DNA of 64,000 nucleotides. Source: Escallonia rubra (lineage: Eukaryota; Streptophyta; Magnoliopsida; Escalloniales; Escalloniaceae). The notes beneath the pieces were generated by a model. The model saw only the letters and a list, made by a program, of their open reading frames with translations. It made no database searches and had not been told where the DNA came from. Made by a program: the position numbers and the translations under genes. Where the stretch lies: the NCBI GenBank assembly GCA_033065855.1, contig JAVXUO010000449.1:105223-169222 (forward strand), written 5' to 3'. Of the stretch, positions 36,301 through 45,851 are shown piece after piece (the first letter of the stretch is position 1; each line of letters opens with the position of its first letter).

Positions 36301-39082
36301 TACTATAATTTTCAGAATAGTAACAGCAGAGTGTTGTGATTGACATGTACGAGAAACAAAAACTTAACCCTGTAGAAGGCTCAGTTATGTCGTGAGTGAT
36401 GCCCTCCAATAGATTTTGATTAGACGGATATTTAGATTGATCATTTCCTTCACATAGGTAAGTCTCTTGCAACAAATGTTGCTAGTATGGAACGCCTTGT
36501 GGCCATCTTAAACCATTTGGTTTTGATATGGGCGATGAAAGAGCATGGTTTGAAAAAACTACTTGGTTATTGGCCTTAATCCCTTTTTCTTTTAGTTGCT
36601 TGGAAACATGATTATTAATCATTTTCTGTTTGTTAACGAAGATTCGAAGAGGCTGCATCTTCTTGAATTCTAATGGCAATGTAACCACATATGTAAAGGT
36701 TCCTAATTCTGAGAATAGACCCCAGATTATACATCTAGTTAACTGCAAGCAGATTAAATCACATTTGTCAATGCAATTTCTTTTTTTTTTTTAGATTTTG
36801 TTGAACTGAACCTCCCCCCCCCCCCCCCCCCCCCGAGGAAGCAAGGTGTTATTCCATGTGCATGGTAGCTAATATTTTACCTCTTGGCTTTTCCACTTAA
36901 GAAACTATCTTTATGTTCCTTTTGTGGAACTTCTTCACAAATTCTATGCGGCCTTAAACGTTTATGATTCCTTTAAGTTCTTATGAAAGAAAAAGGTTAT
37001 AGAGTATTTTCTAAAACATATCTTGTGAATGAAAATTCCTTTGATCTATAGCAAATGACCGTAAAAAGAATATAGCAAAAACCCTGTAGATTTTAGCTAC
37101 CACGCAAGTAGAATAACACCTCAATTACCCTCAATACACAATGCTTTTCAGAGGCTTCAATAGCTGCTGGATGACTCAGCAGCAAGAGCTGTGTCGCATC
37201 AAAATATACTTTCAGGAACTGCAAGTGGATTGTTATTTGCATTAGAACTTGTTAGAGTACTTCTTTATGATGTGCTTGTAATATTTTCTGATTAATAGAA
37301 ACTCCGCACTCAGTATCCTCAAGTTGTCTTGCGACAATTGCATGGGCGGGTGGGATTGGTTCCGTGAAAGTGACCAATTTGTGAGGGTAGTCTGGGTGAC
37401 ATGGAAGGACATAAATGGCTCATTTTAACTTGTCACAGGAGGTTTAAAGCTCCTGTATTTGCGGCATAGCTTTTCAAGCTTCTTTGGACTATTTTCGTGG
37501 CCTATGCCAAAACTAGAAGGAAATGAAAGATGATTGTAACAGAACTGTTGTAACAATGGCTTTTGAAGTTAACATAGCTTAATTACATCCTCTAAACACG
37601 TATTAACCATAACATAGCTTTTAGATTGCTAACTTTTTTTTTTTTGAAGAGTATAAGAACAATATATATCAGAGAAACCTCAGGATACAATAAAACTTAT
37701 ACATGCCAAACAAACAGGATGGCACCCCCATCCGCTCAGTAGGAACACCACAATCCAATCTAATCTGCAGCATGCCCAAAAAAAGCCTATATACCAGAGC
37801 CAAAACAGGAAGACAGCCGGAGGACACTGCCCAAGCTTATGAACTTGCATCAGGCCTTACAGAAACCATGTTCGAACACTCGGGATGCACAAAAAAATTG
37901 GCGCGAGCTGCCTGATGCACCAAACCAAAAGCCAGCTCCTGCCTTCAGATAACGCACGCAAAATATACATGATGTACAGATAGGATTGTATAACATGTCA
38001 AAAAAGATTGTGGCTACCTGGGGAGGAATATGGAGATCACCTGTCGTCTGAGTAAAACTAAAAATAACATGGCATACATTATGAGATAGCAGCCAAGTAA
38101 GGGAATACAGAAAAGCAAAAACATGCACAGAAACCATACTACCTGCAAACAAATAGCGGGTTAAGGAACCCATTTGTACATCTCCTGTATAAGCAATTGC
38201 TGCAAAGCCAGATTGAGATGTAGCCCCACCACCTAGCATCGAATAAGTGCCGGAGAGGAGGCGTAAGAGCAGATTCTCCTCGAGTGAAATGTAAATACAG
38301 CAGACTGAGCCGCCCCCACCATGTGAGGGAGCTATAAGCCTAGCGAAACACCTACTGAAGCGCCGAGTATGATAAATGTTCTGAACTAACATCCAGATAA
38401 GATACAAGATTGAAAATGGCAACAAGCAAATGCTCTAGAACCCAAAATCATTACGACCTCTCCAGAGCACCACAACGTCACTGCTTTCCAAAGAAAAGCC
38501 TGAATAAGTGCAGCTTGTTAAAGTAAAGGCTTAGCCAACCAATGCCGTAACAAATCAGCTCCCAAGCAGCCACGGAAGATCTTGAATAGTAATACCAATC
38601 GGTAAGCCAAACCAGATCCAGTGAACTACTAGATTGCTATGTATCCAGCTCAGGACCTTCAACGAATTGTTAAGCTAAGCCTTCTAGAAAATATAAAAAT
38701 ATATGGTTAAGTTAAAGGTGATGCACTGCTGCCTTGAGACGTGATTAGCAGCAACAATCTTTGTTCCTCAAGTATCATTTATTAAGATTCGTATTGAGAA
38801 TATAAACACATACGCATGTCTGTAGTTTACTTTCTTTTTCCAGAAAATTTAATTTGGAAAAAGTAAAAGATTGGATGGTTGGGCTTGTTTTCTGCTTAAG
38901 AGTCATTTTTTCCTTGCCAAGTATGTTCTCAACTTGCTACCTAATCCTTTCAATAATACTTCTCAGTTATCTTGTTATGTTGTGAGGCTAACGGTTTTGC
39001 CACTGTAGGTGGCCATCTCAACAAACATTCAGAAACGATCAACCATAAGGTAGCCCACAGAAATGATGCAGAGAACTCTTGA
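33346..39082 (+). CDS. SAMBA: SAMBA-like small APC/C regulator, copy 1
   Basis: Three exons: 33346-33496, 35415-35525 and 39009-39082, GT-AG, joining to 111 codons. The protein has a Ser/Ala-rich start, then 'ADELQFPPDLVSVQD', 'EALLVLKSDLMAALAKEV', and 'LDEDNWMFEGPRSRIHLIS'. This pattern and small size fit SAMBA, a plant-specific protein that binds the anaphase-promoting complex and limits growth by affecting cyclin A2 turnover. Recognition is from memory of the family pattern. Intron 1 holds a Stowaway MITE 13 bp after the donor; intron 2 (3.5 kb) holds an antisense retroposon. The C-terminus ends 'VAHRNDAENS', unlike copy 2. It is convergent with the kinase gene at 39430. Confidence 0.65.
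33510..33749. mobile_element. Stowaway-like MITE in SAMBA-like intron 1 (copy 1)
   Basis: 240 bp, TA on both sides, left end TTCCCTCCGTA and right end ACGGGGAGAGAG: degenerate Stowaway inverted repeats. It begins 13 bp after the exon 1 border and is shared with copy 2, so it predates the duplication. Confidence 0.65.
36814..36834. repeat. Poly(C) run of 21 in SAMBA-like intron 2
   Basis: 21 C here against 12 C at the equivalent site in copy 2 (61563-61574), with altered flanking bases. Confidence 0.95.
37632..38629 (-). mobile_element. Retroposon antisense in SAMBA-like intron 2 (copy 1)
   Basis: Flanked by a 10-bp duplication TAGATTGCTA (37622-37631 and 38630-38639), with a poly(A) tail on the minus strand (T run at 37634-37646). 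This is a 5'-truncated or short non-LTR insertion of about 1 kb. It holds a 191-codon minus-strand frame (37850-38425) with hydrophobic stretches and no recognised domain. In copy 2 both ends of that frame differ through indels, so it is unlikely to be a maintained gene. Confidence 0.65.
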
Positions 39083-39429
39083 ACCAAGTAATAGGATCTT
39101 GTGCTTCAATTCGCTTACCTTCTACGAATTGATTTTGGCTGTTCCGACAGCTTTTACGTTGAGTTGCATCGACATATGAGAAGTTTTGGAGAAGCTACTG
39201 CTCTCATGCAAGATGAGCTGGAAATTCATCAAAGTTGTAATTGCCATTATTTGAGAAGATAAGCTTATTGGTGTTCCCCATCGAAAGCTGATGCTTGAAT
39301 GAGACTTGCAACTGTAACTTAATTGGAATCATGCCAGCTTTTAATTGAATAGAAGTTATTCACTTTTGTTATCATGAGAACTGCATCAGGATTTGCTAAA
39401 ATACAAGATCAAACAGCCATAACGTATTA
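39083..39429. other. Convergent 3' untranslated regions
   Basis: Space between the stop of the SAMBA-like gene (plus) and the stop of the kinase gene (minus). It probably holds both 3' UTRs. The homology with copy 2 continues to at least 39295. Confidence 0.5.
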
Positions 39430-40458
39430 CTAAAAGGCATTATCGACTACCAAACGACCACTACTACATCTAGTCACAAAAGGGTGATGAAGAAGCTCCT
39501 CCACAGTCCCCCTCTTCCTCCAATCCTTTTCCAGACACCTACACACAAAATCATGAAACTCTGGCGAGGCCGACTCTGGCATCGCCATCTTCTCCCCAAG
39601 GCAAATTGCAAACACTAGCGTCGCCCAGTCCGCCTTTTGCCCTGGAGGGATCAACGGAAAACGTCCAACGTGGCATTCGAGAACCACCACTCCTAGTGAC
39701 CACACGTCCCCCGCAAACCCGTCAGAGTAATCACCATCCCACCTCTCTGGATCAACTCTTTCGGGACTCATGTACGCGCAAGTGCCCACACACGAGTCGC
39801 ACTCTTCCATCGTGTCCGCCACGACTCGGCTGACACCAAAGTCCGCAATTTTAACCTCTCCTCTGCCGTTAATCAACAAATTCGATGGCTTGATATCTCT
39901 ATGCACTATCTGCATCCCATGCAGATAGCGCAATCCTTCCAGCACGCTTCTCGCCACGCGGGAGATTGTCGTCTCCGGTAATCTCCGACGTGTGCGCAAG
40001 ACGTCCTGCAGCGATCCTCCCCCCATGTACTCCATGACAAAGTACATATCGCCCCCGTCGTCCAAGGCGCTATCAAGAACCCCATAACACCTCACCACGA
40101 ACCGAGAGTCCACTAGCTTGAGGATCTCGCCCTCGTGTGTGGCCTGCTGTTGGACCTTGGCTGCACAGCCTGCATCTTCGCCAAACCGGATAATTTTTAA
40201 GGCATAAACTTCCATGGTTAGCTTGTGCCGGACTTTGTACACCGTCCCACCATTTCCATGGCCTAGAACGGCCAGTTTCTCGAGATCAGAGAGATTCTCA
40301 ATGACCGGGGAGTTCATACTTCCCGACGATGATGGGGATGACGATGATGATAATGACGAGGAGGACGAGGAATAAGTGTAATGCCGTAGAGGAGCTACTG
40401 GCTCCGGAACTGATAGCCTTAAGGCTCTTTGTTGCCTTCTCTCCCTTATCAATGTCAT
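39430..40458 (-). CDS. MKK9: Group D MAP kinase kinase (MKK7/MKK9-like)
   Basis: A single-exon frame of 342 residues, the usual structure for plant group D MAPKKs. The N-terminus has a basic-plus-L-x-L MAPK docking site ('RERRQQRALRL', 5-15) and a serine-rich linker (30-47). Kinase landmarks are all present: glycine loop 'LGHGNGGTVYKV' (65-76), K88, 'HRDIKPSNLL' (186-195), DFG at 206-208, and the plant S/T-x5-S/T activation pair T216/S222. 'GTCAYMSPER' and the 'PPGQ..DWATL' segment are typical of MKK7/8/9. These kinases activate MPK3/MPK6 in stress, ethylene and defence signalling. MKK7 versus MKK9 cannot be settled here. The upstream leader has an AC microsatellite. The gene is intact. Confidence 0.9.
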   Translation of the reverse strand: MTLIRERRQQRALRLSVPEPVAPLRHYTYSSSSSSLSSSSSPSSSGSMNSPVIENLSDLEKLAVLGHGNGGTVYKVRHKLTMEVYALKIIRFGEDAGCAAKVQQQATHEGEILKLVDSRFVVRCYGVLDSALDDGGDMYFVMEYMGGGSLQDVLRTRRRLPETTISRVARSVLEGLRYLHGMQIVHRDIKPSNLLINGRGEVKIADFGVSRVVADTMEECDSCVGTCAYMSPERVDPERWDGDYSDGFAGDVWSLGVVVLECHVGRFPLIPPGQKADWATLVFAICLGEKMAMPESASPEFHDFVCRCLEKDWRKRGTVEELLHHPFVTRCSSGRLVVDNAF

Positions 40459-42629
40459 CTACACACACACACACACACTGGCTGACTCTCTCCTTCTACC
40501 TAAATATACACATCCAAGAAGATCTTATATATGCGTTGCATGAGGAGAGTGTGGGAACCATGAGAGCTAAGACATGGCGATAAGGACTGCACACTTAAAG
40601 GGACAGGTGAGCCTTTTGAGAAGCCACCAGCTCCTGTTTCTGGCTGCGAGTTAAGGTAGGATTTACAGCTGGGTGTCAAGCAGCCAAGTGTATCTTTCAG
40701 TTTGTTTCAGCAGCCCAGAATCTCATCATTTCCATGTTTATCGTTAAACATGTGCCTAATTGCAATTAATATGATTCTCATTTGATTTCTTCAGTACATC
40801 TGTCTTTTCCTTCCCCGTGCAAAGGAGCATTAGTGCAAAGATTAACCAAAAGCAAACAAAAAAGGTTACATAATTGAATACAAGATAGGATTAAGCAAGA
40901 TGTTTCATTGTTGACAAACTTGGTGACGAATATTGTTCGACGCTCAATGCTTTCCTAGCGAAAAATGATCTTGAGCGTCGCTTGTCCAAATTTCTTTGCC
41001 CTTCCTGATTAATCGGATCAGATTTTTAACAGAAAAAGGAAAAGGTGCTACAAAATTTGCTAGGACAAATTTTCCAATTTATTATAGTTAAAGAGTTTTT
41101 TTTTACTAAAGTAGAAAATATAAATTTTGGGACGTATTGGTTCCTCTATCCTGTTTAAGACAATCTCCTCTCTGTGTGCAAGAAAGAAAGACTGATTTTA
41201 GAGAATGATCACATGCTTAAAGTAGCAATAAAACCTGGAAGTTTTTATTTAGTTTTTGGGAGACAGTTCTGGTCCACCTTGCATGGGTAAACAAGAAAAT
41301 ATATACTTCAGTAGCGTTTGATTTGTTTTCATTTTTTCGTTCAAACCTTCAGATGCTTGTCCGCACATCATTTTTTTCTAAAAAGCTTAGTAGGTTATCT
41401 CATACGCACTTTTTAGCAACAAAAGATGGTAGAAACATCATAATAAGGTACAAAAATAAACAATTTCCTTCCATAGATGAAAACAGTGATTTAGTAAAGT
41501 ACCATATATACTACTTATAATAAGAACAATATTTTTGATGGAATATTGAAACTCATTCGGCTGCCTGTCCATTTTGAAGACAAATTCGTAAAATATCATT
41601 GTCGAATCTCCGCAACTCTAGTTATCTATGCACTAACGTAATTACATTTCTTCTTTATCAAACTATTTTTCTCCCATCCTCCCTCCATCTCCAGATTGAA
41701 ATCGGCAACTACGAGCTCCAGTTTTTTTTTTTTTTTTTTCAACACAATCGGTAATGCTCTCTTTGACCTAGCGACAGTGATGTGCAACTTTTTGTTTTGC
41801 ATTTATTGCGTCTCCTCATTTTTTCACTGTTGCACTTCCCCTCCAATCTGTGAGCATACCTGAATGACTGAATCCAAGACTTTGCACATGCCTGAACCTA
41901 TGCTCAATCCCTTTAGCTTTTTGAGTAGGGGAAGTTGGTGGCCTTGGGGAGGCCTTTGGTTTGCGATTGACGGAGGAGGTGGTCTGCTGCGGGACTCTGG
42001 GGTCGTGGGTGGCCGTGGATGACCGACGGCGCTCGTGGGTGGATGGAGGCCGTGTCATGCGGCAGTGGGCTTGGATGACCGACGGCGGTGCGTGTGCAAT
42101 TGGAGGCCCTCGGCGTGCGACTGGAAGTGGTTGTGTGTGTGTGTGTGGGTGTGTTTGTTTGCGTGTTTGCTAGTTGTGTGCGTCTGCAATGGGTGATCGG
42201 TTGTCTTTGTGGCCGGCGGTGGTGGGAAAGAGGTGCTTGCGGTGGTGGCCCGTCACTAGGTGGAGGGCAGTGGGTGTTGCCGGCGGTGACTGTGTGAGTG
42301 ATGCTTCCATTTGGTGTAATACCCACAAGTCTGACTGTTGGCGTTGGGGGTGATGCTTTCACTTTTTTGCTTTTAGTTTCTGCACTTTTTGCTTTGGTTG
42401 GTTTTTAATGGCAATTTATGACAACAAATGTTGATTTTGCTTTGGTAGGATTTTAGTGGCATTTTGTACAATCATTTACTCTTCCCGTTAACAATGGTTA
42501 AACATTAAGAAATGAGGAGGAAGAGATGAAGAATGAAAATTGACCAATTGGAGAAGAGTTCACAGAATCAAAATGAGAGGGAAAAAAAATGAAAGGTTAT
42601 CCATTTTATGATTCTCTTTTTAAATTCTA
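40459..42629. other. MKK upstream region and intergenic DNA
   Basis: Starts with an (AC)n repeat (40462-40479) in the probable leader. The rest is AT-rich with no gene. 41940-42310 is GC-rich with TGG/GGTGG triplets and a GT repeat (about 42133-42160), giving long artefactual frames on both strands. I see no element ends around it. Confidence 0.5.
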
Positions 42630-42641
42630 CTAGCTAATAGA

Positions 42642-42658
42642 CCCGTGCAATGCACGGG
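42642..42658 (-). other. Helitron 3' hairpin
   Basis: CCCGTGCA and TGCACGGG form an 8-bp palindromic stem around one base. On the minus strand it precedes the terminal CTAG by 8 bp, which is the position of the rolling-circle terminator hairpin of Helitrons. Confidence 0.75.
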
Positions 42659-43026
42659 ACAGGATGCAACTTGATTTTACTGTCAATCAAATATATCAGC
42701 ATAATGTAATAGGTTCTAATTTTAAGGAAAAGAAAAAAAAAAACGAAAGAGAATGAGTTCGAAGGTTTTAAAAATTTAAAAGTAGCCTACAGCTCAAGAC
42801 AAAAGAATCGTCTTTACAAATAAACGAAAACATAGGATTATTTACTGCAGCTTAGTAATATCAATCTAACGTATAATACTACTATCAAGGAAGAAAATGT
42901 ATCATAACTTTGACCGATATGTATTGGTACCAAAACCTAGTGAAGAATGCTAACATTTTCAAAGTATAATGACATGCCTAATACATTGCCTCTTTTTCAG
43001 TGACAGAATTGTGTGGATTTTGCAAA

Positions 43027-43249
43027 GGAAAAATTTTGGCTGCTACCCCGGTTGGAGGAATCTTCCTCCTATCCCTTATATAGCGACAATCAACTGTCTT
43101 TAAATGTTTCTAGTGACTTTAATTTAGTGACGCTGAAAAAATGCTGCTAATAATTATTGTCGTTTGAAACATTTAGCCACTATTAATTGTCACTATACAT
43201 GGGGTTGAAGGAAGATTCCTCCAACCGGGGTAGCAGCCAAAATTTTTCC
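43027..43249. mobile_element. Mutator-like MITE with long inverted repeats
   Basis: 223 bp with near-perfect terminal inverted repeats of more than 40 bp (outermost bases GGAAAAATTTTGGCTGCTAC and its complement) and a perfect 9-bp duplication TTTTGCAAA (43018-43026 and 43250-43258). A 9-bp duplication plus long TIRs points to the Mutator superfamily. Nested within the Helitron; TIR identity suggests a recent insertion. Confidence 0.85.
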
Positions 43250-44159
43250 TTTTGCAAAAATATGATCTAGATTTAGTCCATATCATGCCCAACCACCCTC
43301 TTCAAAAGTTCATAAATGTCAATAAAGTCACTTTATATTGTTCTTATTGTTTTTCTGAGAAGAACTTCATACATTAATATACATGTTCAAGTTCAGTTAT
43401 ACATGCATGGCAGAAGGAAAGCTAGAAAAGGGTCTCAAAGTGTGTAGTTACTGCATATAATTCAGTTTAAGGCTGGTTGTGAACATTTTTCAATAGACGA
43501 TAATCGAGAAACGAAGTAGTAATGGAATCAACATTACCTAAGACGTATATAGCCATGAACACATGGGAATTTGTCAAAACTGAAGGCAACGCGCTAGAAT
43601 GGGTTTGCATGTACTGCAATGGAGACCAAAAAGGACGAAAATTATGTACACCGTAAACACAATTTGCAAAATGAAAACAAATTTAATAGCCTCCTAAATA
43701 TTACTTGCCCAATTCTAATACTGATGCGTGACATAATGGATGTGCCAAAGTCATCCTAAGAGTGTTCACAAGATTTTTCTAAGCCTAAGCCAATTGTTAC
43801 CTTCTCTTTTCCTATTTTGGAATGATTTTTATTTACTTAGCCTTTTACTTGGGTGGTCTGGTGGAAGAGAGAGAGAGAGATAGAGAGCACCATAAATTCT
43901 ACGTGAAACAGATCCTGCGAGGAACATAATGACGAAGTGTTGTGCCCTATGTCAAAGCAGTGAATGAATTTATATATTAGCCTGCTGTCTTACTTTTAGG
44001 ACAATACAAAATATCAATCATGCATATAACAATAATGGCATCTATTAAGCTATGTTATCTATGGTTTGTAACTCTTCCATACACCTGCAAATGTGCCTCT
44101 ATCGTTAGGTATTCAAAATAATGTTGCACAGCTAACAGCACAGAATTTTTTGTATTAGT

Positions 44160-45190
44160 TTTTAGCTAACCATCCAAGCATTTACTGTGGTATTAGTTGC
44201 AATTCATGGTCAAAACAGTTTAGAAGTCTAATCCATGGTAAGCAAATGTAGATATAATTCTCCTTGGAGGAATACATAAATGCGAGCGCAAAGTGACCCG
44301 TGAACTCACCTGGTACATCCCTAGTAAGAAGAAGCGTATTGGACCTACCTTTGCTTGGCAAAGCTGCATTAAGAAACACATCATAATAAGAACTACTATA
44401 GCTAACACATGTCATCTGAGATTGTAATGAAGTGCTCTTGAAATTAGAAAAATGATGGGATCTATCCTAGGTAGCATATCTCATATGAGGTTGTTGTGCT
44501 CAAGTTGCCTTTCTTTCAGTTGTTCAACGTACAATCTAATCGTGGCATAGATGGCAATTTATATACTGAGTTAGCAATTGGTTTCTTTGTTCTATACTAT
44601 CCGACCATGTTATTGCTAGCAAATTTTTTAAAATAGAGTTTTATGACTAATGTAACAATTAAGCATCTACTGGCATGGGATCAGTTTTGCATATCATTTC
44701 GTAATTAGCAGCAATCATAAAAGACTTCTAATTTTGAATGCAGCTAAATGGATGTAGACACGAGCCTCCTTTGAAAATTACATAATTGTAACCATAAAAT
44801 AACCTATAAATTCACCTGGTACACAGTAAGAGGTCTATTCAACTAACCTTTACTTGGTGAAGCTGCATTAAGAAAGACAATATAAGTAATGAGATTTATC
44901 TGAGGTATCGAAGCAGGTATCTAAGCATGTACTGTTGCAGGATCGGGTTGTATATCATTTGATAATTAACAGCAGGTGCAAATATTTTTTCACTCTAATT
45001 CACGCTAAACAGATGTAGACACAAGTCTCGAATTATAGAAGTGTAAACGCCAAATAACCTGTGCTATCCTAGGTAGCGTATGTCATACGATTTTGTAGCT
45101 TCATTCTTTGGTCTATTGAACTATGATCCGTCATGAAAATGCAGTTTTTAAAATTGAAGTAAAAAGATGATGTGCAATTTAAAGATTGAC
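44160..45190. repeat. Three diverged direct repeats inside the Helitron
   Basis: Segments starting near 44160, 44655 and 44926 share the same succession of phrases: a 'catCTACTG' start, 'ATATCATTT..TAATTA.CAGCA', 'AGATGTAGACAC', 'CACCTGGTACA', 'AAGCTGCATTAAGAAA' and 'ATCCTAGGTAGC'. The copies are diverged and of unequal length. They appear non-coding. Confidence 0.55.
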
Positions 45191-45851
45191 TATGAGCGTT
45201 GGACGTAGGGAAATATTGCACGGAAAGAAGTTTAAGCTAAGAGAAAAGAAAAAGGAATACACAGGTTATGCCATTCCAGCATTAAGCTTCAAATTCCATT
45301 GAAACAGAACCTCCCCAGAAACAATATGACAGAAACTTACAGTTCATGGTTTATACAGACAAATGGCTTGCTGAACCTAAACTTATGTGATAGCCACTCT
45401 ATTATAAGGAAGCCAGAGAAAATTGATGCAACTGGGATTGACTTCCAAGAGAGAGATGGAGAGTAAAACACCAAAATGTATCTATAATAACCACAAATTT
45501 ATCATCAAATGTGAAAAGTCCTCAAGTAACTTACATCTGATTTTGAAGTGTATCCATTTTCATCATTTAGTGACCAACCAATGTCAGCAATAACGTAGAA
45601 GGCTAGATTTTGGTGGGTCCGTTATGGCAAAGAGCTTGGGCATAGAAATGAACTCAGGGAGACCAAATCCTTACGGGATTTCATCTCAGAATTTGCCAAA
45701 GCGGGGGCATTATTGAGGTGGAATTTGATGGTTCTGATTTATGGAAAGAAACTGCTCATCCTTCTCAAAAATCTGAAACTCGGTAAGTTCCTCTTGCCTT
45801 GATGTCATCGGCCTATCTACTTCCTTTTTTGTAAACAATTCAGTGCTACTA

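Larger units (their letters stand above)
28171..39295. repeat. Segmental duplication, copy 1
   Basis: This stretch is repeated nearly collinearly at 54082-64000, in the same orientation, with starts 25,911 bp apart. Both copies carry PIG-X, a SAMBA-like gene, a Stowaway MITE and an antisense retroposon. Differences are scattered substitutions and small indels plus one 1.14-kb segment present only here. The right limit of homology cannot be set, because copy 2 runs off the window. Confidence 0.97.

Noticed and set aside
36275-36748. Minus-strand frames in SAMBA-like intron 2 repeated at 61024-61590
   Set aside because: Conserved only because the whole intron is nearly identical between copies; no family similarity and no splice logic.
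37850-38425. 191-codon frame as a host gene nested in a SAMBA-like intron
   Set aside because: It sits inside a retroposon with target duplication and poly(A), and both frame ends change by indels in the duplicate copy.
41913-42362. 149-codon minus-strand frame with Pro/Thr/His-rich low-complexity sequence
   Set aside because: Overlapping long frames on both strands arise from TGG/GTGG triplets; no splice-bounded or conserved segment.
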